Source: Qipengyuania sp. SS22
GTDB taxonomy: Bacteria; Pseudomonadota; Alphaproteobacteria; Sphingomonadales; Sphingomonadaceae
Length of the DNA stretch: 64,000 bases
Reading direction: 5' to 3'
Assembly: GCF_025736935.1 (NCBI RefSeq)
Contig: NZ_CP107048.1
Location: 1,178,001-1,242,000 of the forward strand
Shown here: positions 35,464-43,481 of the stretch, one piece after another
How the letters are laid out: every line of letters starts with the position of its first letter
How positions within the stretch are numbered: position 1 is the stretch's first letter
Position numbers and translations under genes: made by a program
The notes under the pieces: generated by a model
Databases searched by the model: none
What the model was told of the DNA's origin: nothing
What the model saw: only the letters and a program-made list of their open reading frames with translations

Positions 35464-36360
35464 TTAGCGGCCCAGGATCTTGCGACCTACGCGCATCACC
35501 GGATACCAAGCCAACGACGCCGTCGCACGCAGGAGACCGGCGGCACCGGTCGCTACGCCGTATTGTAAGTGAGACTTGGCAATAACGCCAAACGGAATGC
35601 GCATAGGCTTGCGATCAAGCGCAGGCGACCGTCCATGGGAGAACTCGCTCATAGCAAGGTCGCAAATCGCCTTTAGGCAATAAGAAAGACCCAGCGCCTT
35701 CGCGATCACGTCCATCCGAGCATGATCGAAGCCGGGCTTCTTCAGAGTCTCTGAAATATGCACCATCTCGCCAATGGTGAGGCGGTAGTTCTCAATGGTC
35801 ACGTGTGCGACCTGGATGACCATGTCGAATTCATCGGTTGGCACTAGGATTTGCGACTTCGCGTCGGGATTTTCCGGGTTGCCATACTGCTCTGGCAATT
35901 CGCGCCACAGCAGTGCAGGGTCGACCCGGTCAAGCATGAAAGGCGTGGCATAGCGCCAGCGCACACCGCCGTAAAAATGCGCGGCTGGCAGGACGTTGTC
36001 GATCGCCTTGTATTTGAGCTTGAAAGGCTCGACCAGCGTCTGCTCTAAGAACTCCTTCCAATTCGGCTTGCGCCAAGTCTGCCGGGTGACCGCGGCGCTT
36101 AACTTGCGCCAGTCTTTCTGCGAGACGATGATATCAATGTTGCTGTCGACATAGGGATAGCTGCGGATTGATTTGATGGTGATGAACTGCACGCCGCAAT
36201 CAGCAAACACTTCGGCCAGCCGGTGTATGCCGGTCCAATATTCGCGATTGTCTTCCGCGAATTTGGGCAGGAGATATTGCAGGTTCTGCCGCGCCACCGC
36301 GTCCTCAGGCCAAGTCCTGACATCGCTGCTGATTTGTTCAAGATAGTGGGTCAATTTCAC
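35464..36360 (-). CDS. Nucleotidyltransferase-fold protein (NTP_transf_5-like)
   Basis: About 298 residues from GTG 36360 (MKLTHYLEQ). No ATG is available until far into the gene, and the ORF start at 36537 would overlap the upstream gene by 119 bases. GVQFITIKSIRSYPYVDSNIDIIV resembles the core of the PF14907 nucleotidyltransferase group, in which K...D-x-D binds the nucleotide; here only N-I-D-I is seen, so one acidic residue may be missing. The central part has VPTDEFDMVIQVAHV, the second family block. The role in EPS assembly is unknown; it may transfer a nucleotide-activated substituent. Confidence 0.65.
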   Translation of the reverse strand: MKLTHYLEQISSDVRTWPEDAVARQNLQYLLPKFAEDNREYWTGIHRLAEVFADCGVQFITIKSIRSYPYVDSNIDIIVSQKDWRKLSAAVTRQTWRKPNWKEFLEQTLVEPFKLKYKAIDNVLPAAHFYGGVRWRYATPFMLDRVDPALLWRELPEQYGNPENPDAKSQILVPTDEFDMVIQVAHVTIENYRLTIGEMVHISETLKKPGFDHARMDVIAKALGLSYCLKAICDLAMSEFSHGRSPALDRKPMRIPFGVIAKSHLQYGVATGAAGLLRATASLAWYPVMRVGRKILGR

Positions 36361-36418
36361 TCTTCGTACAATGTGCTGACGGCTCGGTCTGATTGCCCGA
36401 TACCCTTTCAGACTAAGC

Positions 36419-37738
36419 TTAGCTACCGATGAGATTAGAAAGATGAGTAAGGTTGGAGTCCGACCGCTTTGCCAAAAGCTCCTGTGCGGCGGCGACTTTG
36501 GCCCGGCTTTGCGGCAGATCGGCGAGGATCGCCTCAAACTTGCCGGTCACATCGGCCACCGCGGCTTCGACGTCGCCGGTCGCTATTTCGGGTAAGGACA
36601 CCCGCCAATCGTCGAGATCAGCTTCGTGCAGCATCGAATCCGATTTCGGCAAATAGGACAGCGCCACGAATGGCAGTCGGGCGTCGATCGAAAAGATCAT
36701 AGAGTGCATACGCGAGCAGATGGCGATGGCACTTTCGGTCATTAAATTGATGATGTCGATAGGGCTCGTGGGTTCGAGAATGCGCATCTTCGTCGCTGCC
36801 TCGGGGGAGCAAAAGCCGACAATACGGTTTGCAAGAATACGGTCGCTGAACTTGCCCGATTCCAAATGCGGAATGAACATAACGTCGAGCCCTTGCTCGG
36901 AGATTTGCTCAGCCACCTTAGCGATGACGCGGCAATACTGGCTTTCCGCTTCTTCTCCGGCCAAACCGGCGAAGCGGGGCGAAACGAGCGTGATGCAGGC
37001 TCGCGCCGGAGATTCTGAGGCACAGCCCTCAGCCTGCTTAGCCGACGCAGCAGTAGCGCCACCTTGATAGGTCGCCAGAGCGAAGGCAGCATCAGCCGTA
37101 AGTTTCACCTTCGACGGATCAATGCCCAGAACCTCAGTGGAATACTCGTACGAATACTCATCCCGCGCCAGAACCAGCGAAACGCGCCGCAGGACGAAGC
37201 CCGCAACCATCCGGCCGAAGCCGCTTTCGAACGGGCCGATACTCTGGGCATAAATGACCGTCTTCTTGCGCAGAATGATGGCGATCCAGATCGTGATGAG
37301 GTGGATAGGCACCGAATAGGTCGTGCCCCGATCCAGTAGGAAGCCACCGCCCTTGCTGAGCACGACATCGGCATCAAGCACGGCGGAGCCAAGGTCCGTA
37401 GTCCGGGCAAAGCGTTTGCGCAGAGCGAAGGGAAGGACCGTGAGCGACATGCAGAATGCCACCGCCTTGAGGCCATATGCGATGACCACCAGCCGCGCCT
37501 TCTTCCCTACCGGCAGCTGGTAGAGATCGGACACTTCGTCCGGATAGGCGATTTCGTCGTTGGCACGGACCTTGGCAACATAAACCTCTTCGATCTGGTT
37601 GTTGCGACGGAACGGCGATGCAACGGTGATCGATACATCGGAGAACTTCTTTCGCAGCGCTTTCAGCATGGCGAGCACAATTCCGTGATCGCCGGCATTG
37701 TAATAATTTATCCCGTGAAGGATGAGCACATTTTTCAC
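36419..37738 (-). CDS. Polysaccharide pyruvyl transferase family protein
   Basis: A 439-residue GT-B-like enzyme that transfers pyruvate from phosphoenolpyruvate to a sugar as a ketal, adding negative charge to the EPS. Recognisable features are INYYNAGDHGIVLAMLKAL at the N-terminus, DADVVLSKGGGFLLD, YAQSIGPFES, and SAIAICSRMHSMIFS toward the C-terminus. The GTG at 37738 gives MKNVLILHGIN, with GGGA 8 bases upstream; an ORF start at 37867 is improbable. About 58 bases separate it from the nucleotidyltransferase-like gene. Confidence 0.83.
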   Translation of the reverse strand: MKNVLILHGINYYNAGDHGIVLAMLKALRKKFSDVSITVASPFRRNNQIEEVYVAKVRANDEIAYPDEVSDLYQLPVGKKARLVVIAYGLKAVAFCMSLTVLPFALRKRFARTTDLGSAVLDADVVLSKGGGFLLDRGTTYSVPIHLITIWIAIILRKKTVIYAQSIGPFESGFGRMVAGFVLRRVSLVLARDEYSYEYSTEVLGIDPSKVKLTADAAFALATYQGGATAASAKQAEGCASESPARACITLVSPRFAGLAGEEAESQYCRVIAKVAEQISEQGLDVMFIPHLESGKFSDRILANRIVGFCSPEAATKMRILEPTSPIDIINLMTESAIAICSRMHSMIFSIDARLPFVALSYLPKSDSMLHEADLDDWRVSLPEIATGDVEAAVADVTGKFEAILADLPQSRAKVAAAQELLAKRSDSNLTHLSNLIGS

Positions 37739-38277
37739 AGTAGGTTCCCAGAAGCGGACACTAACCTCCCTGTCCCCACAATTCACTGAGCGGCAAATTG
37801 TGAGGTATGGGAGATCAAATATAAAGCGAAGATGCAACCTGTTAAGCGGCTCTGGCCTTACAATCAAGCTGTGTCGTCTAACGGGCGCAAAACTGTCGCA
37901 CTAACGCAACCACGCTGCACTACAAACTTTCATGCAGATCTAAAGGCTATCACCTCTTCTCCAATCCATACCTTATTGAAACTTCCAAAGATAGGTGCAG
38001 ATTGCGTTCACACTCCAAGAATTGACTGCATCTTTCCGCTATCTGCGTGTTCAATGCACAGGCCAGCTTGAGTGCGCTAAGATGGTCCCACGCCCCGATA
38101 TCGTCAATTCCTACACAGCTGACCGCTCTGCCGCAAAATTGAGATGCTCATCTTTCCAATCTTACTAAGGCGGACGGGGAATTACTCCGGCTCTAGAGAG
38201 CAGTCCGTGTCAAAAGTAGTAACCTATCAAAGGGAACATAGTAATCAACGCCCCCTCATGATCAATCAAAACCAATT
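37739..38277. other. 539-base non-coding gap inside the EPS cluster
   Basis: This AT-rich stretch lies between the initiating transferase (38278-39591) and the pyruvyl transferase. Several short open frames exist on the plus strand (up to about 79 codons) but none has a ribosome site, a family motif or the codon bias of its neighbours. I see no terminator or repeat. It probably holds the promoter of the downstream operon. Confidence 0.5.
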
Positions 38278-39591
38278 TCATTTGGAACCAAAACCAGAAA
38301 GCATAACTCCTATTGTTCTCAAAGAGATAAGAATATCCAGCCAGTAAGACAAATTTTTTATATAATAGAAATCATACTGGAGTTTCTCGTCTACTTGTTC
38401 AACTTCGGCCACATGTCCTAGATTAACCTGCGCCCAGCCAGTAATGCCAGGCCGGACAATATGGCGGTAGCGATAGAACGGTATTTCGCCTTCGTACCAC
38501 TGTGACAGGCTCACTGCCTCAGGCCGGGGCCCTATCCAACTCATCTCTCCTCTCAATATGTTTAAAATCTGAGGGAGTTCGTCGAGTCTCGTCCGACGCA
38601 GAAAACCGCCAACTCTCGTGATCCGCTTGTCATCACTTTGCGTGATTGAAAGGTTGCGATTGTCGCCAGCATGCCCTTCAATCATAGTTCGCAGCTTCAG
38701 CACTAAGAACTCTTTTCCCCGAAATCCTAGGCGACGCTGACGAAAAAACACGGGGCCCCGACTGTCCCATTTGATTGCTAAGGCACAGAGGGCAACAATC
38801 GGCACCACGATCGGAATGGCGACGAGCGAAGCGAAGAGATCGACTCCTCGTTTAATTTTCTGATACGCAAAGTTGGGGACCAGCGCACCAAATCCATTTT
38901 CCGACAAGTGCTCAATCCGCACTTTCCCCGTTTCAGCCTCCCATACCTGCTTGTAGTGATAAACTGGACACCCAGAAATGGCCGCCTCAGCGAGAAACCG
39001 CTCCCATTCTGGCTCCAGATTTGCGCTGAGGTCTGCAACAATTGCCGATTCTGGCAGCCCATCTAGGGTTGGACTGACAAGAGGTAGAACAGGAGCTCCT
39101 CGCAGTTCTTTTAATAACTCGATACGACCGCCAGGCACCAAATAGTAAAGAATTCCTTTGGCACGCGAGCGTACTGCGGTGATCGCAAACCGAGTTCCGA
39201 GAATTGCCGCGAAACATGTGCCGATAACCTTATTTGAATACTCGAACCGGAATCCAGCGATTATCGCCACCAACACGCCGAATACAATCGCAACCACGGG
39301 AAGGATAGAGCGAGCTACCGCCACACCAGGATAGAAACGCAGTCGTCGCAAAATTGCGAGCGATATGAAAGAACAAACTACCACACCAAAGCCAGAGTTG
39401 ATCACTCCTTGCTGGGACAACCAACTTACACTGGCACTGGGATCCCCTCCGCCCTCGGCGGCCGCCAAAACGCACAAGGGTATAATCACCCCCGCTGTGA
39501 GGATCGCAATTACTTCGAACCGAAGAGAGTGAAATAAACCGCGACGCACGATAGCAAGGGAAGAGTTTACTAACACCAATTGGCACTCCAA
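38278..39591 (-). CDS. Initiating sugar-phosphate transferase (WcaJ/ExoY type)
   Basis: A polyprenyl-phosphate glycosylphosphotransferase that starts EPS repeat units by placing a sugar phosphate on undecaprenyl phosphate at the inner membrane. The N-terminal half has four hydrophobic segments (up to about residue 135) and a soluble loop. The catalytic C-terminus has KRGVDLFASLVAIPIVVPI (TM), FRQRRLGFRGKEFLVLKLRT, RVGGFLRRTRLDELPQ, GEMSWIGPRPE and RPGITGWAQVN. The 437-residue length matches the WcaJ-like class. It is the first gene of the EPS group in transcription order. Confidence 0.92.
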   Translation of the reverse strand: MECQLVLVNSSLAIVRRGLFHSLRFEVIAILTAGVIIPLCVLAAAEGGGDPSASVSWLSQQGVINSGFGVVVCSFISLAILRRLRFYPGVAVARSILPVVAIVFGVLVAIIAGFRFEYSNKVIGTCFAAILGTRFAITAVRSRAKGILYYLVPGGRIELLKELRGAPVLPLVSPTLDGLPESAIVADLSANLEPEWERFLAEAAISGCPVYHYKQVWEAETGKVRIEHLSENGFGALVPNFAYQKIKRGVDLFASLVAIPIVVPIVALCALAIKWDSRGPVFFRQRRLGFRGKEFLVLKLRTMIEGHAGDNRNLSITQSDDKRITRVGGFLRRTRLDELPQILNILRGEMSWIGPRPEAVSLSQWYEGEIPFYRYRHIVRPGITGWAQVNLGHVAEVEQVDEKLQYDFYYIKNLSYWLDILISLRTIGVMLSGFGSK

Positions 39592-39959
39592 AAATCACTA
39601 CACCTGCCGCTTATCGAACACAGCGCAAACCAAAAACCAGCGAATCATTGCGTGCACCAGGAGGGCGACAAATAGCGTATCCGTTCTCGCATTCCTTAGA
39701 CAGAGCCCTGTAGAGCTTCAATCAGAACGAGGCGAAACTACACATATTGGCTCTAGGGTGCATATCCGAGCTATTAATGCGTGATCGGCAGGGCTAGAGA
39801 TACCTAGTTAAGGGCAAAATACTGTCACGTCGCCTCCCCCTATAACGCCCAGGCTTGCAGTGCCCACTCTTTTCACCTAAGCAGAGGCCGAATACGGGCG
39901 CGGCCGGCACGTCGAATGTGCGTGTCGGTTGAGACACTGAATTCACAATGGAGAACAAG
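39592..39959. other. 368-base divergent intergenic region
   Basis: Lies between the minus-strand initiating transferase and the plus-strand poly-Asp protein, so promoters for both should be here. An 8-bp stem with one wobble (CCGGCACG/CGTGTCGG, 39904-39928) lies in the leader of the small gene. A possible -35/-10 pair (TTGCAG, 17 bases, TAAGCA) begins near 39856, but it is weak. Confidence 0.5.
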
Positions 39960-40187
39960 ATGATTGCTAAGAAGATTCTCATTTCGGCTTCGGCCGCTGC
40001 TATGGCGTTCGCGCCGGTTGCTGCCTCGGCTGCTCCGGTTGCCGTCGAGCGTTCGTCGGCTTCGGCTAAGGACACCTCGGAACTGGGCGGCGCTGGCTTG
40101 ATCATCGCCATCTTGGCGGGCATCGCTGTGGTTGCCGGCGTCATCATCGCTGCCGATGACGACGACGACACCCCCGTAAGCGTCTAA
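39960..40187 (+). CDS. Small exported protein with poly-Asp C-terminus
   Basis: A 75-residue protein begins MIAKKILISASAAAMAFAPV with an SAA signal-peptide end, then has a short polar stretch, a second hydrophobic helix (GLIIAILAGIAVVAGVIIA) and the acidic tail ADDDDDTPVSV. ATG 39960 has GGAG 6 bases upstream; ATG 39948 would add MENK. I recall similar short proteins, a signal peptide plus TM helix plus Asp run, in sphingomonads, with no known function. A strong terminator follows. It sits at the right boundary of the EPS cluster, pointing away from it. Confidence 0.75.
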   Translation: MIAKKILISASAAAMAFAPVAASAAPVAVERSSASAKDTSELGGAGLIIAILAGIAVVAGVIIAADDDDDTPVSV

Positions 40188-40207
40188 GCCAGCCTTAGAA
40201 CTTAAAG

Positions 40208-40244
40208 AACCGGTCGCGGAGGTTTGCTCCGCGGCCGGTTTTTT
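40208..40244 (+). terminator. Intrinsic terminator of the poly-Asp gene
   Basis: AACCGGTCGCGGA pairs with TCCGCGGCCGGTT around GGTTTGC, with one mismatch, followed by TTTTTT. It lies 20 bases after the stop codon. Confidence 0.9.
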
Positions 40245-40445
40245 CGTGCGCGCTCCGAAAGCGTTTTCCGAGTCGCGTGCTTCAGGATGGCCGCTAGAGT
40301 AAAATGAGCGGCCACACCCGCCAACGCGATTCTCCGGCAATCCTATTTACGCGGCCATTGCGGTCGAACCCGGCCCGCGTCCCTTGCCCTCGGCCAGCGC
40401 TCTGCTATGCCGCGCGCAACTCTCATTCGAACGAACAGGAACCCC

Positions 40446-41666
40446 ATGGCGAAGATCAAGGTTGCGAACCCGATCGTCGAGCTCGACGGCGACGAAATGA
40501 CGAAGATCATCTGGGAATGGATCCGCGAGCGGCTGATCCTGCCCTATCTCGACGTCGATCTGAAATATTACGATCTCTCGATCGAAAAGCGCGACGAGAC
40601 GGAAGACCAGATCACGATCGACGCGGCCAATGCGATCAAGCAGTATGGCGTGGGTGTGAAATGCGCCACGATCACCCCCGACGAAGCCCGCGTCGAGGAA
40701 TTCGGCCTCAAGAAGATGTGGGTCAGCCCCAACGGCACGATCCGCAATATCCTTGGCGGCGTCGTCTTCCGCGAGCCGATCGTTATCGACAACGTTCCGC
40801 GTCTCGTCCCCGGCTGGACCGATCCCATCGTCGTCGGCCGTCATGCTTTCGGTGACCAGTATCGCGCCAAGGACACGCTGATCCCCGGCGCCGGCAAACT
40901 GCGTCTCGTCTTCGAAGGCGAGAATGGCGAGAACATCGATCTCGACGTCTACGAATTCCAGAGTTCAGGCGTCGCCATGGCAATGTACAACCTCGACGAC
41001 AGCATCCGCGACTTCGCGCGCGCCTGCATGAACTACGGTCTCGACCGTGGCTGGCCGGTGTATCTGTCGACCAAGAACACCATCCTCAAGAAGTACGATG
41101 GCCGCTTCAAGGATTTGTTCGAGGAAGTGTTCGAAAGCGAGTTCAAGGACAAGTTCGCCGAAGCGAACATCACCTACGAACACCGCCTGATCGACGACAT
41201 GGTCGCATCCGCGCTCAAGTGGAGCGGCAAGTTCGTCTGGGCCTGCAAGAATTACGACGGCGACGTCCAGTCGGACGTGGTGGCGCAGGGCTTCGGCTCG
41301 CTCGGCCTGATGACCAGCGTGCTGATGACGCCCGACGGCAAGACCGTCGAAGCCGAAGCCGCACATGGCACGGTTACCCGCCACTATCGCCAGCACCAGG
41401 AAGGTAAGGCGACCAGCACAAATCCGATCGCCAGCATCTTCGCCTGGACGCGCGGGCTGATCTATCGGGGGCGCTTCGACAACACGCCCGACGTGGTCAA
41501 GTTCGGCGAAACGCTCGAGCGGGTCTGCATCCAGACCGTCGAAAGCGGCAAGATGACCAAGGACCTTGCGCTGCTCATCGGGCCCGACCAGAGCTGGATG
41601 ACCACCGAGCAGTTCTTCGAGGCAATCGTCGATAACCTCGAGACGGAAATGAAGGCCTGGGCCTGA
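40446..41666 (+). CDS. icd: NADP-dependent isocitrate dehydrogenase
   Basis: Oxidises isocitrate to 2-oxoglutarate and CO2, making NADPH, in the citric acid cycle. The protein of 406 residues belongs to the homodimeric type II group: [23 protein letters not shown] at the start (cut from longer), [21 protein letters not shown] for the substrate phosphate/serine region, and [11 protein letters not shown] and [12 protein letters not shown] for metal and NADP binding. ATG 40446 follows AGGAA. A long GC hairpin follows the stop. Confidence 0.95.
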   Translation: MAKIKVANPIVELDGDEMTKIIWEWIRERLILPYLDVDLKYYDLSIEKRDETEDQITIDAANAIKQYGVGVKCATITPDEARVEEFGLKKMWVSPNGTIRNILGGVVFREPIVIDNVPRLVPGWTDPIVVGRHAFGDQYRAKDTLIPGAGKLRLVFEGENGENIDLDVYEFQSSGVAMAMYNLDDSIRDFARACMNYGLDRGWPVYLSTKNTILKKYDGRFKDLFEEVFESEFKDKFAEANITYEHRLIDDMVASALKWSGKFVWACKNYDGDVQSDVVAQGFGSLGLMTSVLMTPDGKTVEAEAAHGTVTRHYRQHQEGKATSTNPIASIFAWTRGLIYRGRFDNTPDVVKFGETLERVCIQTVESGKMTKDLALLIGPDQSWMTTEQFFEAIVDNLETEMKAWA

Positions 41667-41709
41667 AACCAACCGCCGACTTCGTCATTGCCTAGGCAGT
41701 GACGCACGA

Positions 41710-41743
41710 GACCGGGACCGGCACGCGCCGGTTCCGGTCTTGT
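41710..41743 (+). terminator. Terminator-like hairpin after icd
   Basis: GACCGGGACCGGC (41710-41722) pairs with GCCGGTTCCGGTC (41727-41739) around ACGC, with one G-U pair, then TTGTCGTTT. The U-tract is poor. Confidence 0.6.
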
Positions 41744-41775
41744 CGTTTGGGCTCATCAGAAAAGACAGGGATGAC

Positions 41776-43431
41776 ATGGCCGCACCGGCACAGAAGAAGC
41801 GCACAGCGAAACGCAAGGGCACCGAGAAGTTCGGCCAGCGCCGGCTCGAAGTGCGCAATGCGATGATCAAGGACATCCCCGGCATCGCGCATCTGGTGCG
41901 ACGGGTCTACGAGGACATGCCCGCCTATACGCACGGCGAGATCCGCGGCCAGATCAACAATTTTCGCGAAGGCTGCTTCGTCGCCCTGCTCGACGACGAA
42001 GTGGTCGGCTATTGCGCGACCATGCAGCTTGCCGAAGCGCTCGCGTTCCAGCCGCATGACTGGGACGAGATCACCGGCAATGGCTATGGCAGCCGTCACG
42101 ATCCGACCGGCGACTGGCTCTATGGCTACGAGATGTGCGTCGATCCCAAGGTGCGCGGCGTGCGCATCGGGCGGCGCCTGTATGAAGAACGACGCGCGCT
42201 GGCCGAGGAGATGGACCTGACCGGGATCGTCTTTGCCGGGCGGATGCCCAACTACCGCCGCTTCCGCCGCAAAGTCGAAAATCCGCAGGACTATCTCACC
42301 AAGGTGGTCGAGGGGAAACTGCACGATCCGGTGCTGCGCTTCCAGCTGGCCAACGGGTTCGAGCCCGAACGGATCATGCAAGGCTATCTGCCCGAGGACA
42401 AAGCCTCGATGGCCAATGCGGTAATGATGGTCTGGCGCAATCCCTATGTCGAACGCGACCAGCCGGTGAAGAAGCGGCTCCCACGCGGGGTCGAGGCGGT
42501 GCGTGTCGCGACCTGCCAGCTTCAGGCGCGCGCGGTCGCGGATTACGACGAATTCATGCGTGCCATCAAATATTTCGTCGATGTCGCAAGCGATTACGAG
42601 GCGGACTTCATCGTCTTTCCCGAACTGTTCACGCTCATGCTCCTGAGCTTCGAGGAGAAGGAACTCTCCCCCGTCGAGGCAATCGAGCGCTTGTCCGAAT
42701 ACACCCCGCGTCTGCGCCGCGACATTTCCGAGATGGCGATGCGCTACAACATCAATATCATCGCCGGATCACATCCGACGCGAATGGAGGATGGCGACAT
42801 CCACAATGTCGCCTATGTCTGCCTGCGCGACGGCGCGGTGCATGCACAGGAGAAGATCCACCCCACGCCGAACGAGCGCTATTGGTGGAACATCAAGGGC
42901 GGTGACAAGGTCGAGGTGATCCAGACCGACTGCGGTCCGATCGGCGTGCAGATCTGTTACGATAGCGAGTTTCCCGAACTCAGCCGCCGCCTGGCCGATG
43001 AAGGCGCACGGATCATCTTCGTGCCTTTTTGCACCGACAGCCGCCAGGGCTATCTGCGTGTGCGGTACTGCGGACAGGCGCGCGCGATCGAAAACCAGTG
43101 CTTCGTTGTGTTGAGCGGCAACGTCGGCAATCTCCCCAATGTCGCCAATATGGACATCCAGTACGCGCAAAGCTGCATACTGACGCCGTGCGATTTCCCC
43201 TTCGCGCGCGATGGCATCGCCGCCGAGGCAAGCGAGAATGTCGAGACGCTGACGATCAGCGACATCAACCTCGCCGATCTCAGCTGGGCGCGTGCCGAAG
43301 GTACGGTGCGCAATCTCGCCGACCGCCGGTTCGACCTGTACCGGATCGAATGGGACGAGGACGGCAAGCACCCCGGCAAGCCGCGCCCGCGCCGTGAACC
43401 ACTCGGCCCCGCGCATCCGGGTGGGGGTTAG
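41776..43431 (+). CDS. Fused GNAT acetyltransferase and carbon-nitrogen hydrolase
   Basis: A 551-residue two-domain protein. Residues about 20-190 are a GNAT fold (EVRNAMIKDIPGIAHLVRRVY, then CVDPKVRGVRIGRRLYEERR for acetyl-CoA binding). Residues about 245-530 are a nitrilase-superfamily amidohydrolase with the Glu-Lys-Cys triad in FPELF, EKIHPTPNE and QICYDSEFPE. This fusion is known as a recurring architecture in proteobacteria and other phyla, but I know no confirmed substrate. ATG 41776 follows AGGGATG. It lies between icd and the antiporter, on the same strand. Confidence 0.88.
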   Translation: MAAPAQKKRTAKRKGTEKFGQRRLEVRNAMIKDIPGIAHLVRRVYEDMPAYTHGEIRGQINNFREGCFVALLDDEVVGYCATMQLAEALAFQPHDWDEITGNGYGSRHDPTGDWLYGYEMCVDPKVRGVRIGRRLYEERRALAEEMDLTGIVFAGRMPNYRRFRRKVENPQDYLTKVVEGKLHDPVLRFQLANGFEPERIMQGYLPEDKASMANAVMMVWRNPYVERDQPVKKRLPRGVEAVRVATCQLQARAVADYDEFMRAIKYFVDVASDYEADFIVFPELFTLMLLSFEEKELSPVEAIERLSEYTPRLRRDISEMAMRYNINIIAGSHPTRMEDGDIHNVAYVCLRDGAVHAQEKIHPTPNERYWWNIKGGDKVEVIQTDCGPIGVQICYDSEFPELSRRLADEGARIIFVPFCTDSRQGYLRVRYCGQARAIENQCFVVLSGNVGNLPNVANMDIQYAQSCILTPCDFPFARDGIAAEASENVETLTISDINLADLSWARAEGTVRNLADRRFDLYRIEWDEDGKHPGKPRPRREPLGPAHPGGG

Positions 43432-43481
43432 CGCGCTATCGTATCGTGACAGCCTGACACGGCGCGGTTACGGAAGGTCCT

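Noticed and set aside
37832..38071. 79-codon plus-strand ORF in the EPS gap
   Set aside because: No ribosome site, no motif, no codon bias; similar frames occur by chance in 539 bases.
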